From contig JAEPPZ010000008.1 in assembly GCA_017640785.1 (NCBI GenBank), positions 173,069 to 237,068 of the forward strand: DNA of 64,000 nt. Direction: 5' to 3'. This document shows, in pieces, positions 9,079 through 17,485 of this stretch. How positions within the stretch are numbered: the stretch's first letter is position 1; every line of letters begins with the position of its first letter. The notes under the pieces were generated by a model. The model had not been told where the DNA came from and did not search any database. It saw nothing but the letters and a program-made list of their open reading frames with translations. The position numbers and the translations under genes were made by a program. This stretch comes from Balneola sp. Its GTDB lineage: Bacteria > Bacteroidota > Rhodothermia > Balneolales > Balneolaceae.

Positions 9079-9112
9079 AAAGCCACTTCAGTTTAATAAT
9101 TGAAGTGGCTTT
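9079..9112 (+). terminator. Intrinsic terminator after tRNA-Arg
   Basis: A perfect 12-bp stem, AAAGCCACTTCA (9079-9090) and TGAAGTGGCTTT (9101-9112), with a 10-nt loop and a short T-run after it. It sits 4 nt past the tRNA and just beyond the stop codon of the convergent LytTR gene, so it may serve both. Confidence 0.8.
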
Positions 9113-9115
9113 TCT

Positions 9116-9787
9116 CTATTTCTCAAACCTTGTTCTGAATTCCTCCTTGTATGATTTTCCAACCGGAATCTCATGCTCTTTGATCGAGATCATATTCCCT
9201 TCCACATAATTTATTTTTGTAAGAGAAACTGCATAGGAACGGTGAACCCTCACAAATTTTGTAGAATTAACCTCTTCGATAAATGAAGTTAGTGTGCTAT
9301 TGAAAGTAAGCTTTTGAGACTCTGTATAAAGTGTGATATAATCTCCCAATGCTTCAGCATACAAAATCTCAGATAAACTGATTCTGAACAGTTTTCCATC
9401 CGCTTTTACGGTGATAGATTCTTCTTTTATTTCGGATTTCTTTAAAGTCACTTTATTTACAGCTTTCAGGAACCTTTCAAAAGAAAATGGCTTCAGTAAA
9501 TAATCCACTACATCCAGTTCATATCCTTCCAGTGCATATTCAGAATAGGCTGTTGTAATAATAACTTTGGGAGGATCATCCAGGCTTTTCAAAAAACTGA
9601 TCCCGGAAAGTTTTGGCATGTTAATATCCAGAAAGATCAGATCGATCGACTCCTTTTGTAAAAATGCCAGACCGTCAACCGCGTTTTCAAATTCACGAAC
9701 CAGTGTTAATGAAGGAGTATCCTGAACGTAGGTTTTAAGAACATCTCTCGCTACGGGTTCATCTTCGATAATTATACAACGTATCAT
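9116..9787 (-). CDS. LytTR-family response regulator
   Basis: A 223-aa two-component output protein. An N-terminal receiver has acidic pocket residues E8/D9 and phospho-acceptor D54 (LIFLDINMPKLSG), and the conserved Lys in YLLKPF. A C-terminal LytTR DNA-binding domain covers about 120-223, including FVRVHRSYAVSLTKI. It overlaps the upstream kinase gene by 4 bp, so the two form a cognate pair. LytTR regulators of this kind often control cell-surface or transport genes; the target here is unknown. Confidence 0.95.
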   Translation of the reverse strand: MIRCIIIEDEPVARDVLKTYVQDTPSLTLVREFENAVDGLAFLQKESIDLIFLDINMPKLSGISFLKSLDDPPKVIITTAYSEYALEGYELDVVDYLLKPFSFERFLKAVNKVTLKKSEIKEESITVKADGKLFRISLSEILYAEALGDYITLYTESQKLTFNSTLTSFIEEVNSTKFVRVHRSYAVSLTKINYVEGNMISIKEHEIPVGKSYKEEFRTRFEK

Positions 9788-10821
9788 GAGAGATCAATTT
9801 TAAGTGCGGCTTTAAACGTACTGTCATCCTTTTTTATATCCAGATTGTGTTTCCCCGGATATGAAAATTCCAGTCTTTTCTGGGTATTAGCCAATCCTGT
9901 TCCGGATGATTCGGATTTTCCTATTACTTCAATTTCATTAAGAGCATTTTCGACAATCATTTCCAAAATTTTGTCTTCTACTGCCAACGATATTTTTATT
10001 CTTTCATTTAATCCTGAAACCGACCCATACTTAAAAGCATTTTCAATAAACGTGATCAATAAAAGTGGCTGAATTTTTAGGTCTTCAACATTTCCATTTA
10101 CTACAAAGATGACTCTGTTCGGATTGCTCAGTCGCTCTTTTTGAAGATCAATAAATTTCCTTATGTATTCTATTTCCTGATCTAGTTGAACTTCATTTTT
10201 ATTCATGTTCTCAACAACATATCTCAGAATATCTGATAGTTTTAAGATCATTTCGGGAGCTTTGTCCGTCTTTTTTAAAGCCTCACCATAGATCGTGTTT
10301 AAGCTGTTGAACAGAAAGTGAGGATTTATCTGAGCTTGTAAAGCTTTTAGCTCACTTTTTGTTTTTTCTTCTTCCAGCTGAGCAATTTCAACTTCTTTTT
10401 CTTTTCGATTGAACCAGGATTTTGAAAGCTCGATCAAAGTTGATGTGGTTACATAAATAGCCATGATTCCAAACAGTTCCAGTGGATTATAAACACCGAC
10501 AAAATAGTATTCCGGAAATAGAAGATCAGCTATGGGGCCGTAAGAAAGTTGATACGCTCCCTGAACAACTCCAAACCCGGCAAAAGCGATCAAGAATAAA
10601 TATAACCAAATGTTATGCTTCTTAAGAATATTCGGAATCACCTGATATATGTTAAGAGTAACTACAGTGACAAAAGGAATATGAAACAGAAATGTATAGA
10701 TCCAATCGATCTTCCGGATCTCATCCCCTCTGGAAAACAGGTTCAATGTAATCGCAAAAGAAATTGTCCAGAATACTAGATTCTGGACAATTTGATTTAA
10801 TACTTTTCTTTTAAAGCTCAT
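9784..10821 (-). CDS. LytS/YehU-type membrane sensor histidine kinase
   Basis: A 345-aa kinase. Four predicted membrane helices lie in residues about 10-135. A short coiled coil leads to the His_kinase (PF06580) motif QAQINPHFLFNSLNTIYGEA with H168. The ATP-binding part shows the N-box-like FIENAFKYG and the G-box SSGTGLANTQKRL. No separate extracytoplasmic sensor domain is visible, so the signal is probably sensed in or near the membrane. It overlaps the LytTR gene by 4 bp and the upstream lipoprotein gene by 11 bp. Confidence 0.93.
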   Translation of the reverse strand: MSFKRKVLNQIVQNLVFWTISFAITLNLFSRGDEIRKIDWIYTFLFHIPFVTVVTLNIYQVIPNILKKHNIWLYLFLIAFAGFGVVQGAYQLSYGPIADLLFPEYYFVGVYNPLELFGIMAIYVTTSTLIELSKSWFNRKEKEVEIAQLEEEKTKSELKALQAQINPHFLFNSLNTIYGEALKKTDKAPEMILKLSDILRYVVENMNKNEVQLDQEIEYIRKFIDLQKERLSNPNRVIFVVNGNVEDLKIQPLLLITFIENAFKYGSVSGLNERIKISLAVEDKILEMIVENALNEIEVIGKSESSGTGLANTQKRLEFSYPGKHNLDIKKDDSTFKAALKIDLS

Positions 10822-11479
10822 TGCTTAATCTTTTCAAATTGATGGGATCTTCATAAGCTTTTTCATCATCTCCGTACTTTTTGACAAACTTGTTTAGCTC
10901 CTCAGTTGATGCTGTGATCAACACATTTTCACCAATTGTTTCGTGTTTAATGCGAACACGATTTTCCTGGATCAGGTCCGATATCCAGTCAGATTTGAAT
11001 AGCTCAATGTTCAGATCATCACCTTCAATTTTGATCTTCGAAAATGTATGAACCGGAAATAGGTGAAAATTCTCGAAATTAACATCCCGAAAAATATCAG
11101 AAATGGTAATGTCCATGTAATAGGTATCGTTAATTCTACCAATTCTTGCTTCTAATAAAACTGAATCAGGAATGTCTTCATTCAGATCCTCATATACTAC
11201 AAAATAGGCTTTATCATCTTTTGAAAGAGCGTCCCCTTCATCGAAACTGAACTTCACGTCTCCTGAAACGTTTAACCCGCTAAGAGATATGTTCTTTATG
11301 TTTTTCGAATCTCTGAAGAATGTCCATCGGGAATCTTCCGTTTCCCACCTTCCTTCCAAACCTTCTAATAGTTCAGCTTTTTCTTTGGTAATTAAAGGGT
11401 GTAAAGATTGAAGAAAACACCCTGAGAAAAAAATCAGAATACAAGACAGGTAAATGGTATTTCTTACTAACGATTTCAT
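10811..11479 (-). CDS. Predicted lipoprotein upstream of the LytS/LytTR pair
   Basis: Using the ATG at 11479 (222 aa), the protein begins MKSLVRNTIYLSCILIFF and has a lipobox ending in FSGC. An upstream ATG at 11506 would add 9 polar residues before the signal, which fits less well. The mature part includes GRWETEDSRWTFF near the N-terminus, a lipocalin-like or substrate-binding-like start. The family is not recognised. Its 3' end overlaps the kinase gene by 11 bp, so a role as sensor accessory or target of the system is inferred. Confidence 0.65.
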   Translation of the reverse strand: MKSLVRNTIYLSCILIFFSGCFLQSLHPLITKEKAELLEGLEGRWETEDSRWTFFRDSKNIKNISLSGLNVSGDVKFSFDEGDALSKDDKAYFVVYEDLNEDIPDSVLLEARIGRINDTYYMDITISDIFRDVNFENFHLFPVHTFSKIKIEGDDLNIELFKSDWISDLIQENRVRIKHETIGENVLITASTEELNKFVKKYGDDEKAYEDPINLKRLSNEL

Positions 11480-11594
11480 AATTGTGTGATTTGTTTTTGA
11501 TTGCAAAACAAAGAAAAGAAACTATGAAACCGGGATAAATTTTATTCGATGAACGTATTCAAAATCTCGTTAAAAGGATCGGCTGAACTCTAAA

Positions 11595-12365
11595 TCAATC
11601 AACAGAGTTATTGAAACGGTCTCTTAGGTCTTGTACATACACACCGATATCATTTCTTAATTCAAATAAGCGACCGTTAAATTCTGCGTAACTTTGCTTA
11701 GTAAAAAAGGACTTAGTTTTGAGTTTTCGCATCATTTCTAGTGATTGGTTTGCAAACCTTAGCGCCTTTTTTGTATATGCGATATTTGCCCCTAAAAACT
11801 CTTGTTCGAAACCAAAAGAGTATCCACCGGCTAGTTTTGCAGCAATTTTTAAGCTATCCCCTACAAACTCCAGAAATACCTTATCCTGATTTTTCGAAGG
11901 AACTGATTCTGCCCATTTTAAAATATCAATGGCGTAGAAACGTGCATCTCTGAATAATCCGAGATTGTCTAACGAACCATTATCTGAAAGAGCAAAGTCT
12001 TCGCTTAAGCTTTTCCACTCTTCTCCTGCATCAAAGTCATCATCATCTTCAGCATCCGGAAATTCGTCGAACTCATCAAGCCCAAACAAAAAGTCTTCAT
12101 CATCAAATTCATCTTCATCTTCCCAATCATCTTCATCTTCAGGAAAGTAAGCCTCATCCATCAACAGCTCTTCTTCTACGTATGCTTCAAAAGCATCATC
12201 TTCACTAAGACTTTCTTTCAGAAGAGTGATCCATCTTGGCACATTTCCTTTTACATCAGACTCAATAAACTTTCTGAGTTGCTCGCTTTTTTTCTCTACT
12301 TCATTAAGATGGGCTTCCCATTGAAATTCATTCCAAAGTTCGCCGTTAAATCCATCCATGCTCAT
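11595..12365 (-). CDS. Uncharacterised acidic protein
   Basis: A 256-aa soluble protein with no signal peptide. Residues about 55-120 are a highly acidic low-complexity stretch (for example EDEDDWEDEDEFDDEDF). The C-terminal half (about 130-256) is predicted mostly helical (DARFYAIDILKWAESVP, LGANIAYTKKALRFANQSLE). No family recognised. It stands alone, with 100 bp of non-coding DNA upstream carrying a DnaA-box-like TGTGGATAA at 12450. The serine-rich frame on the opposite strand is a shadow of the acidic tract. Confidence 0.65.
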   Translation of the reverse strand: MSMDGFNGELWNEFQWEAHLNEVEKKSEQLRKFIESDVKGNVPRWITLLKESLSEDDAFEAYVEEELLMDEAYFPEDEDDWEDEDEFDDEDFLFGLDEFDEFPDAEDDDDFDAGEEWKSLSEDFALSDNGSLDNLGLFRDARFYAIDILKWAESVPSKNQDKVFLEFVGDSLKIAAKLAGGYSFGFEQEFLGANIAYTKKALRFANQSLEMMRKLKTKSFFTKQSYAEFNGRLFELRNDIGVYVQDLRDRFNNSVD

Positions 12366-12465
12366 ATATTTTCTCGCAAATGTGTGGGTTGTTCATAGAA
12401 AAGAAATTTTATCCATTCACGCAAGGGTACGTGGAAAAGTAACGCTTTTTGTGGATAAAAATTGG

Positions 12466-13302
12466 CTAAAGTCGTTCTAATACTCCAATTAATACTTGTG
12501 TCATTTTAGGCTCAGCCTGTGCAGCTGCTGCAAATATCTCTTCAAGTACCACAGGCTTCAGTGAATCGGGGAAGCATTCATCAGTAATTACTGATATTCC
12601 TAGCACATCCATCCCCATATGGACAGCAGCTATTACCTCCGGAACTGTACTCATCCCAACAACATCGGCTCCCAACTGTCTCATATATCTGTATTCAGCT
12701 CTGGTTTCGAGCATTGGTCCTGAAATAGCTAAATAGATTCCCTGATGCATTTTTAAAGAATTATCGAGAGCAACATTCTGAGCAATTTCTCTTAATCGCG
12801 AAGTGTAAGGATCACTCATGTCCGGGAATCGAGGGCCTAATTCATCATCATTCGGGCCGATCAAAGGATTGTCGCCTAAAAAATTAATGTGATCGGTGAT
12901 CAACATAATATCACCGGCTTCAAAATTGGGGTTCATTCCGCCGCAGGCGTTACTTACAAAAAGACTGTGAGCTCCGAGAGCTTTGGCTACTCTTACGGGA
13001 AATGCAATTTGTTGCATGGTATATCCTTCATAGAAATGAAAGCGCCCTTGCATGGCTACCACTTTCTTTCCTCCCAACATTCCAAAAAGTAATCTTCCTG
13101 CATGACTTTCAACCGTAGAAACCGGAAAGTGTGGAATATCTGAATAGCTGATAGAATCCTGAACGTCTATCTCATCACCCAGTTGACCTAAACCGGTTCC
13201 AAGAATTAACAGATACTCCGGTTGGAAATCTGTTTTTGATTGTATAAAATCTAGTGCTTCATCTCTTTTTGAACGGAATTGTTCAACGGTGTCTAATGCC
13301 AT
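12466..13302 (-). CDS. Purine-nucleoside phosphorylase (trimeric, PNP class)
   Basis: A 278-aa enzyme of purine salvage that splits inosine/guanosine with phosphate into base and ribose-1-phosphate. Family motifs are ILGTGLGQLGDEI (phosphate-binding loop), ESHAGRLLFG, MQGRFHFYEGY, SNACGGMNPNFEAGDIMLI, GPMLETRAEYR and the specificity region VGMSTVPEVIAA. Length is typical of the mammalian-like trimeric PNPs. It is the last gene in a minus-strand run with DivIVA 17 bp upstream. Confidence 0.95.
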   Translation of the reverse strand: MALDTVEQFRSKRDEALDFIQSKTDFQPEYLLILGTGLGQLGDEIDVQDSISYSDIPHFPVSTVESHAGRLLFGMLGGKKVVAMQGRFHFYEGYTMQQIAFPVRVAKALGAHSLFVSNACGGMNPNFEAGDIMLITDHINFLGDNPLIGPNDDELGPRFPDMSDPYTSRLREIAQNVALDNSLKMHQGIYLAISGPMLETRAEYRYMRQLGADVVGMSTVPEVIAAVHMGMDVLGISVITDECFPDSLKPVVLEEIFAAAAQAEPKMTQVLIGVLERL

Positions 13303-13319
13303 AATCAGTTAAAATATTG

Positions 13320-13964
13320 TTAGTCTATTTCATCGAGGATATCATCAAGATGTTCTGTACCGGGAGGCAAGGAGAGGTCTATTTCCTCTTCTTTTTTACT
13401 TTTCATCTCTTCAGATTCAGGCCCTTCTTCATCGAGTTCAAAACGAGGTTTTCTTTCCTCAGCCGAATCTTGTCCTGTATACAAATCTTCTTTGGGTAAA
13501 TTAAAAATACCCATTTCATCTTTACCAAATTTTGATAATGATTCCTGAGAATTTTCTAGGAATGAATTCATTCCTGCGATAATCTCTTCTCTTTTTTCTA
13601 ATAGTCGCTGAATGTTTTGGCGAATTTGCTGCCTTTGATGGTTGGCTTCTTTTAGAATTCCCTCGGCCTGCATTTCAGCTTTATCGATCTTGTTCTGAGC
13701 TTCTGCTTTTGCACCATCCAGTTTTTGAGCAACGGATTCTTTGGTGGTTTGCAACGTTTCATGAAGTGCTTCTTCTACACGCTCATAATGGCGAACACGA
13801 TCATTTAACTTATCGATCTGATGTTCAAGTTCTTTGTTTTTGTTAAGCAAATGCTCAACCTCGTTCGAAACCAGCGTCAGAAAAGATTGAACATCAGCAA
13901 CATCAAACCCTCGGAGGGTTTTCTCGAACTGCTGTTGTTTAATTTCAAGAGGGGTAAGTTTCAT
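13320..13964 (-). CDS. divIVA: DivIVA-domain protein
   Basis: A 214-aa coiled-coil protein. The N-terminal DivIVA membrane-binding segment (MKLTPLEIKQQQFEKTLRGF, then DVADVQSFL) is intact. It is followed by a long coiled coil to about residue 145 and an acidic, disordered tail. DivIVA proteins mark curved membrane at poles and septa and recruit partners. DivIVA in a Gram-negative of this group is less studied than in Firmicutes. Genes for two small membrane coiled-coil proteins and YggS precede it, similar to the yggS-sepF-yggT-divIVA neighbourhood elsewhere. Confidence 0.88.
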   Translation of the reverse strand: MKLTPLEIKQQQFEKTLRGFDVADVQSFLTLVSNEVEHLLNKNKELEHQIDKLNDRVRHYERVEEALHETLQTTKESVAQKLDGAKAEAQNKIDKAEMQAEGILKEANHQRQQIRQNIQRLLEKREEIIAGMNSFLENSQESLSKFGKDEMGIFNLPKEDLYTGQDSAEERKPRFELDEEGPESEEMKSKKEEEIDLSLPPGTEHLDDILDEID

Positions 13965-14010
13965 TGCACGAATATTTTAAGAGTAATCTTATCAGTTAAT
14001 AAAATAACAC

Positions 14011-14355
14011 TTATTCGTTTAACATGTTCCTCAGATTAGAATCATCTTCTTTTTCATCAGAAGACCGAACTTCCTTTTCTTCGATCTCAATCTCTCCCGC
14101 ATTCGAAGCCTCGGGAATTCTTATCTTTTCTTCTTCAAGATCCGCAACTATGGATTCAAGATTGGCAATTCTGCGTTCTGTGCTTTTTTTGAAATCCCCC
14201 AACGCTTTAAAAAACTGAGGATTGATCTCTCCACTTGATTTATCTTTCATTGCTTTGATCTTGTTTATCTCAAAGGTTTTCTTTGCGATATATGTAACAA
14301 ATCCAGTACCCGAAATTATTGCTGTAAGAATTATAATAAAAATCTCTTCAGGCAT
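14011..14355 (-). CDS. Small membrane-anchored coiled-coil protein A
   Basis: A 114-aa protein with one N-terminal transmembrane helix (IFIIILTAIISGTGFVTYIA). A charged helical segment with likely coiled coil follows (FKKSTERRIANLESIVADLE), then an acidic tail. The start has a good AGGAG site 7 nt upstream. It is 10 bp from the next small gene, which has the same layout. No family is recognised; the overall look resembles PspB-like envelope proteins, but similarity is too weak to name it. Confidence 0.6.
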   Translation of the reverse strand: MPEEIFIIILTAIISGTGFVTYIAKKTFEINKIKAMKDKSSGEINPQFFKALGDFKKSTERRIANLESIVADLEEEKIRIPEASNAGEIEIEEKEVRSSDEKEDDSNLRNMLNE

Positions 14356-14365
14356 AACCTATCTC

Positions 14366-14668
14366 CTAGTTTTGTACCCTGTTTCTAGTTGAGTCGTCAT
14401 TTCCATCTGAATAGTACTCATCTTTTATCTCTATATCATCTAGAGGTACATTTTTTTTCACATCTGAACCAGATGAAGACACTGATCCTTCTAATTTTTC
14501 TATTCTAGCTTTAAGATTTTGAATAATTTTCCGAAGCTCATGTATCTCCTTCGTACTAGCCATCCTTTTCTCTTCATGCTTCAGCTCCTGTTCCCGATAT
14601 TTCGTTATAAAACCTCCAATTATTGCAACTAGCGGTATAATTGCCCACCATGGTAATCCAAATAACAT
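14366..14668 (-). CDS. Small membrane-anchored coiled-coil protein B
   Basis: A 100-aa protein. The N-terminal helix LPWWAIIPLVAIIGGFIT is followed by a basic/acidic heptad-like segment (STKEIHELRKIIQNLKARIE) and a polar tail. The layout is like PspB or the DUF-type membrane partners of cell-division operons. It lies between yggS and the sister small gene, in the same orientation as divIVA. Function unknown. Confidence 0.6.
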   Translation of the reverse strand: MLFGLPWWAIIPLVAIIGGFITKYREQELKHEEKRMASTKEIHELRKIIQNLKARIEKLEGSVSSSGSDVKKNVPLDDIEIKDEYYSDGNDDSTRNRVQN

Positions 14669-14715
14669 AATGCCCTGTGTTTTAATTAATAGTACAATGC
14701 CGACTACGGGATTGT

Positions 14716-15414
14716 TTAATCATAGTTTCGCGCACCGAATATTTCGCTTCCTACCCGAACCATGGTTGCTCCTTCTTCTATCGCAACTTCCATATCGTTG
14801 CTCATCCCCATAGAGAGCTCTCTGAGTTTAACACTTCCTGAGTTAAATTCCTGATGCTCATCAAAAAGGTTTTTTAGCAACTTGAATTCATGGCGCACAT
14901 CTTCAGGGTCATCTGTAAAAGTAGCCATTCCCATTAATCCACACACCGTTACATTTTCAAAATTTGTAGCGGATTCCAAAAGCCGTGCAAGATCTTCCGG
15001 TTCAACTCCTCCTTTTTGTTTTTCACCGCTGATGTTTACCTGAATGAGAGCATTAATTTTATTTCCATTAGCGCGTTTTTCAAATTCTTTTAGATATTTC
15101 AGCTTTTCAATGGAATGAACCCAGTTCACTTTATCGGCAATGAGTTTAATTTTGTTAGTCTGAAGATTTCCGATCATATGCCAGGAGATCTTCTTTCCAT
15201 CAAACTCGGGAATCTTGTCTTCCAGTTCCTGCATTCTGTTTTCTCCGAACTCAACTTGTCCGCATTTCAATGCTTCCTGTATATATGAAACCGGTTTGGT
15301 TTTGCTTACTGCAACCAGCATAACCCCGCTGCTATCCCTCCCGATTTTCTTACAAGTGCTCTCAATTTTGGCCTTTACTTTCTCAATATTTTCACAAATT
15401 TGTGATTTTTCCAT
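14716..15414 (-). CDS. YggS/PLPBP-family pyridoxal-phosphate homeostasis protein
   Basis: A 232-aa single-domain, fold-type III PLP-binding protein that helps balance PLP and amino-acid pools; no catalytic activity is firmly known for the family. Motifs are LVAVSKTKP (PLP-lysine), FGENRMQELEDK, WHMIGNLQTNK, LIQVNISGEKQKGG, GLMGMATF, and SMGMSNDMEVAIEEGATMVR with VGSEIFGARNY. Length and motifs are typical. First gene of the run leading to divIVA and the purine phosphorylase. Confidence 0.96.
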   Translation of the reverse strand: MEKSQICENIEKVKAKIESTCKKIGRDSSGVMLVAVSKTKPVSYIQEALKCGQVEFGENRMQELEDKIPEFDGKKISWHMIGNLQTNKIKLIADKVNWVHSIEKLKYLKEFEKRANGNKINALIQVNISGEKQKGGVEPEDLARLLESATNFENVTVCGLMGMATFTDDPEDVRHEFKLLKNLFDEHQEFNSGSVKLRELSMGMSNDMEVAIEEGATMVRVGSEIFGARNYD

Positions 15415-15607
15415 TCAAATCAGTGGTTTAGTATTAATTTTACATTAATAACATCAATAAAGGCTTTTATCATTCAATAATTACCCTTATTTTTGGGAGC
15501 TCAAAGAAAGCCTAAATCAACTTCTATTGTACAAACTGACTTTCTACAAATTCATAGCGTTCCCGTCGGGTCAATTTATCTTAAACATTTCAAAAGGTAA
15601 AAGATAA

Positions 15608-16669
15608 ATGGCTACTAAAATCCGACACATATCCACCTTTTTAAATCAGTGGGCTCCTCCCGGAACTAAAATGGATTACGATAATGTCGGACTTCTTGTG
15701 GGAGACCCTGATGCCGAAGTTACAAATGTACTTACTTGTTTAGATATAACAGATGCAATTGTAGCCGAAGCGATCCAAAATGATTGCGAACTTATTGTAG
15801 CGCATCATCCCCTTATTTTCAGCAAGATCGGAAAGATCAATCCTACTGATGAACAAGGTCGGATCATTTATAAGCTGATAAAAAATGACATTGGTTTATT
15901 AGTTGCTCACACAAACCTGGACGCTGCATTAGATGGCGTCTCTTTTGTTTTAGCAAATATGCTGGGTTTAGATGATCTGAGTTTTCTTACAAAGAATTAC
16001 TCTATCAGTAAAAAAATAAGTCTTGTAAGCTCAGTGGAGAATAGTGATTCTATGGTTCAGTTATTGAATTATTATTCAGCTGAAGATGTGCATCATTATA
16101 GTGTAGAGAGCCGAGAAAGTGATCTCAGATGTTTTGAAGCAATCATTGATAAACATCACTTACCCGCACTCAGAAAAGGACTTAAGAAAGAAGGTTTACT
16201 TAAAGAAGGCGCGCTTCAGATAACGGATCTTGTTTCCACTTCAAATAACTTTGGAATGGGAGTAATTGGTCAATACCCTGAAGACGGTTTAGGTAAAAAT
16301 GAATTCCTGCACTTAGTATCTCAAGCCCTTGACGTAAAAGCCATTCGTTTTTCAGGAGATGTAAACCGAATTAAAACCGTTGCTGTTTGTGGCGGAGCAG
16401 GAGTTTTTCTGAAAGAAAAAGCCATTAAAAGTGGTGCCGATGCCTTTGTTACTGCCGATATTAAATACCACGACTATTTTACAGAGCAAGAGAATTTTCT
16501 ATTAGTAGATGTAGGGCATTATGAGAGCGAATTCCCGGTTGCGGAAGCTTTAAGAAAAGAATTATCCGAAGCTTTCGACAACCTTTCTGTAACTGTTACT
16601 AATGTAGTAACCAATCCGATGCAAACCTATGTATCGGAATCCAAACCGAAATCCATTCAACAAAGCTGA
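15608..16669 (+). CDS. Nif3-like/DUF34 dinuclear metal-centre protein
   Basis: A 353-aa protein of the NIF3/DUF34 family, hexameric with a two-metal site; sometimes linked to GTP cyclohydrolase I type 2, but its true reaction is uncertain. Metal ligands are visible in LIVAHHPLIF and LLVAHTNLD at the N-terminal half, and LLVDVGHYESE at the C-terminal half. The central insert (about 125-240) is the PII/CutA-like domain found in the longer members. It sits 10 bp upstream of the zinc-ribbon-family gene, a conserved pairing in many genomes. Confidence 0.93.
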   Translation: MATKIRHISTFLNQWAPPGTKMDYDNVGLLVGDPDAEVTNVLTCLDITDAIVAEAIQNDCELIVAHHPLIFSKIGKINPTDEQGRIIYKLIKNDIGLLVAHTNLDAALDGVSFVLANMLGLDDLSFLTKNYSISKKISLVSSVENSDSMVQLLNYYSAEDVHHYSVESRESDLRCFEAIIDKHHLPALRKGLKKEGLLKEGALQITDLVSTSNNFGMGVIGQYPEDGLGKNEFLHLVSQALDVKAIRFSGDVNRIKTVAVCGGAGVFLKEKAIKSGADAFVTADIKYHDYFTEQENFLLVDVGHYESEFPVAEALRKELSEAFDNLSVTVTNVVTNPMQTYVSESKPKSIQQS

Positions 16670-16679
16670 AAAGCAATCC

Positions 16680-17414
16680 ATGAAAGAAGCACTTCAACAA
16701 CTAGCAAATTTACAATATATAGATAGCCGCATCGATGAGCTTAAACAGTTGAGAGGCGATCTTCCTGAAGAGATTCTTGATATTGAAACAGATATTGCCC
16801 GTAAAGAGGCTCGTCTGTCAAAACTTGAGCAAGAAGAGAAAGATCTTATTGTAGAATATGATAACCTTAAGCTTGAATTAGCAAGCTCTGAGGAGAAAAC
16901 AAAAAAATACGAAGATCAGCAGCTTGCTGTTCGCAATAACAGAGAGTATGACGCTTTAACAAAAGAAATTGAAGCTCAGAAGCAGGTAGTAGAAAATGCT
17001 ACTTCTCGTATTGAGGAAATCGAAAAAAGACAAGAAGCGATCGGCCCTGAAATCAAAGAGGCTAAAGCTGAACTTGACGCTGCAAAAGCTGAACTCGAAG
17101 AAAAGAGCAGCAGTCTTGAGTCTGTTACTAAATCTACTGAAGACGAAGAAGCTCAACTTCTTAAGGAAAGAAAGAAAGTAGAGAAAGAAGTAGACGCACG
17201 TTACCTGCGTAACTACAACCGCTTGAGAAATGGGCTTAACAATGGTATCGCTGTTGTAGCTATGGACAGAGGCGCTGCATTTGGCATGGCTCTTCCTCCG
17301 CAAACTCAGGTAGAAGTTCGCAGAATGAATAAAGTTATTATTGATGAGAACAGCGGTCGTATAGTCGTTGATCAATCATTCTTTGATAAAGCAAAAGAGC
17401 AGCTTTCTATTTAA
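16680..17414 (+). CDS. zf-RING_7/CdsZ-family coiled-coil protein lacking zinc-ribbon cysteines
   Basis: A 244-aa protein. Residues about 1-185 form a long charged antiparallel coiled coil, and the C-terminal domain resembles the C4-type zinc ribbon family (PF02591). The usual CxxC pairs are missing: the first site reads RGAAFGMALPPQ where members have a C-G-x-C pattern before MxLPPQ. The second reads DENSGRIVVD where members have CPxCGRILY. There is no cysteine in the whole product. The ATG at 16680 is used because it starts the coiled coil (MKEALQQLANLQYIDSRIDE); an upstream frame overlaps the Nif3 gene. Confidence 0.8.
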   Translation: MKEALQQLANLQYIDSRIDELKQLRGDLPEEILDIETDIARKEARLSKLEQEEKDLIVEYDNLKLELASSEEKTKKYEDQQLAVRNNREYDALTKEIEAQKQVVENATSRIEEIEKRQEAIGPEIKEAKAELDAAKAELEEKSSSLESVTKSTEDEEAQLLKERKKVEKEVDARYLRNYNRLRNGLNNGIAVVAMDRGAAFGMALPPQTQVEVRRMNKVIIDENSGRIVVDQSFFDKAKEQLSI

Positions 17415-17456
17415 AGCAATAGAAATTTTATAACTGTGATCAGCACAGATTCTAAG

Positions 17457-17485
17457 AAGGGAAGTCGGATGGCTTCCCTTTTTTT
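17457..17485. terminator. Intrinsic terminator between convergent genes
   Basis: AAGGGAAG (17457-17464) pairs with CTTCCCTT (17473-17480), loop 8 nt, followed by a T-run. It ends the Nif3/zinc-ribbon transcript and lies at the stop codon of the convergent pnuC gene. Confidence 0.85.

Noticed and set aside
11965..12150. A serine-rich open frame on the plus strand
   Set aside because: It is the antisense shadow of the acidic tract of the gene at 11595-12365.
12450..12458. TGTGGATAA, a perfect DnaA-box match, with a weaker one at 12409
   Set aside because: Two boxes 40 bp apart without an AT-rich unwinding region or dnaA/dnaN; a 9-mer match is expected by chance about once in a window of this size. 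Not an origin.
16956..17375. A 139-codon Phe/Ser-rich open frame on the minus strand
   Set aside because: Shadow of the Lys/Glu-rich coiled-coil gene on the plus strand; composition is an artefact of the opposite strand.
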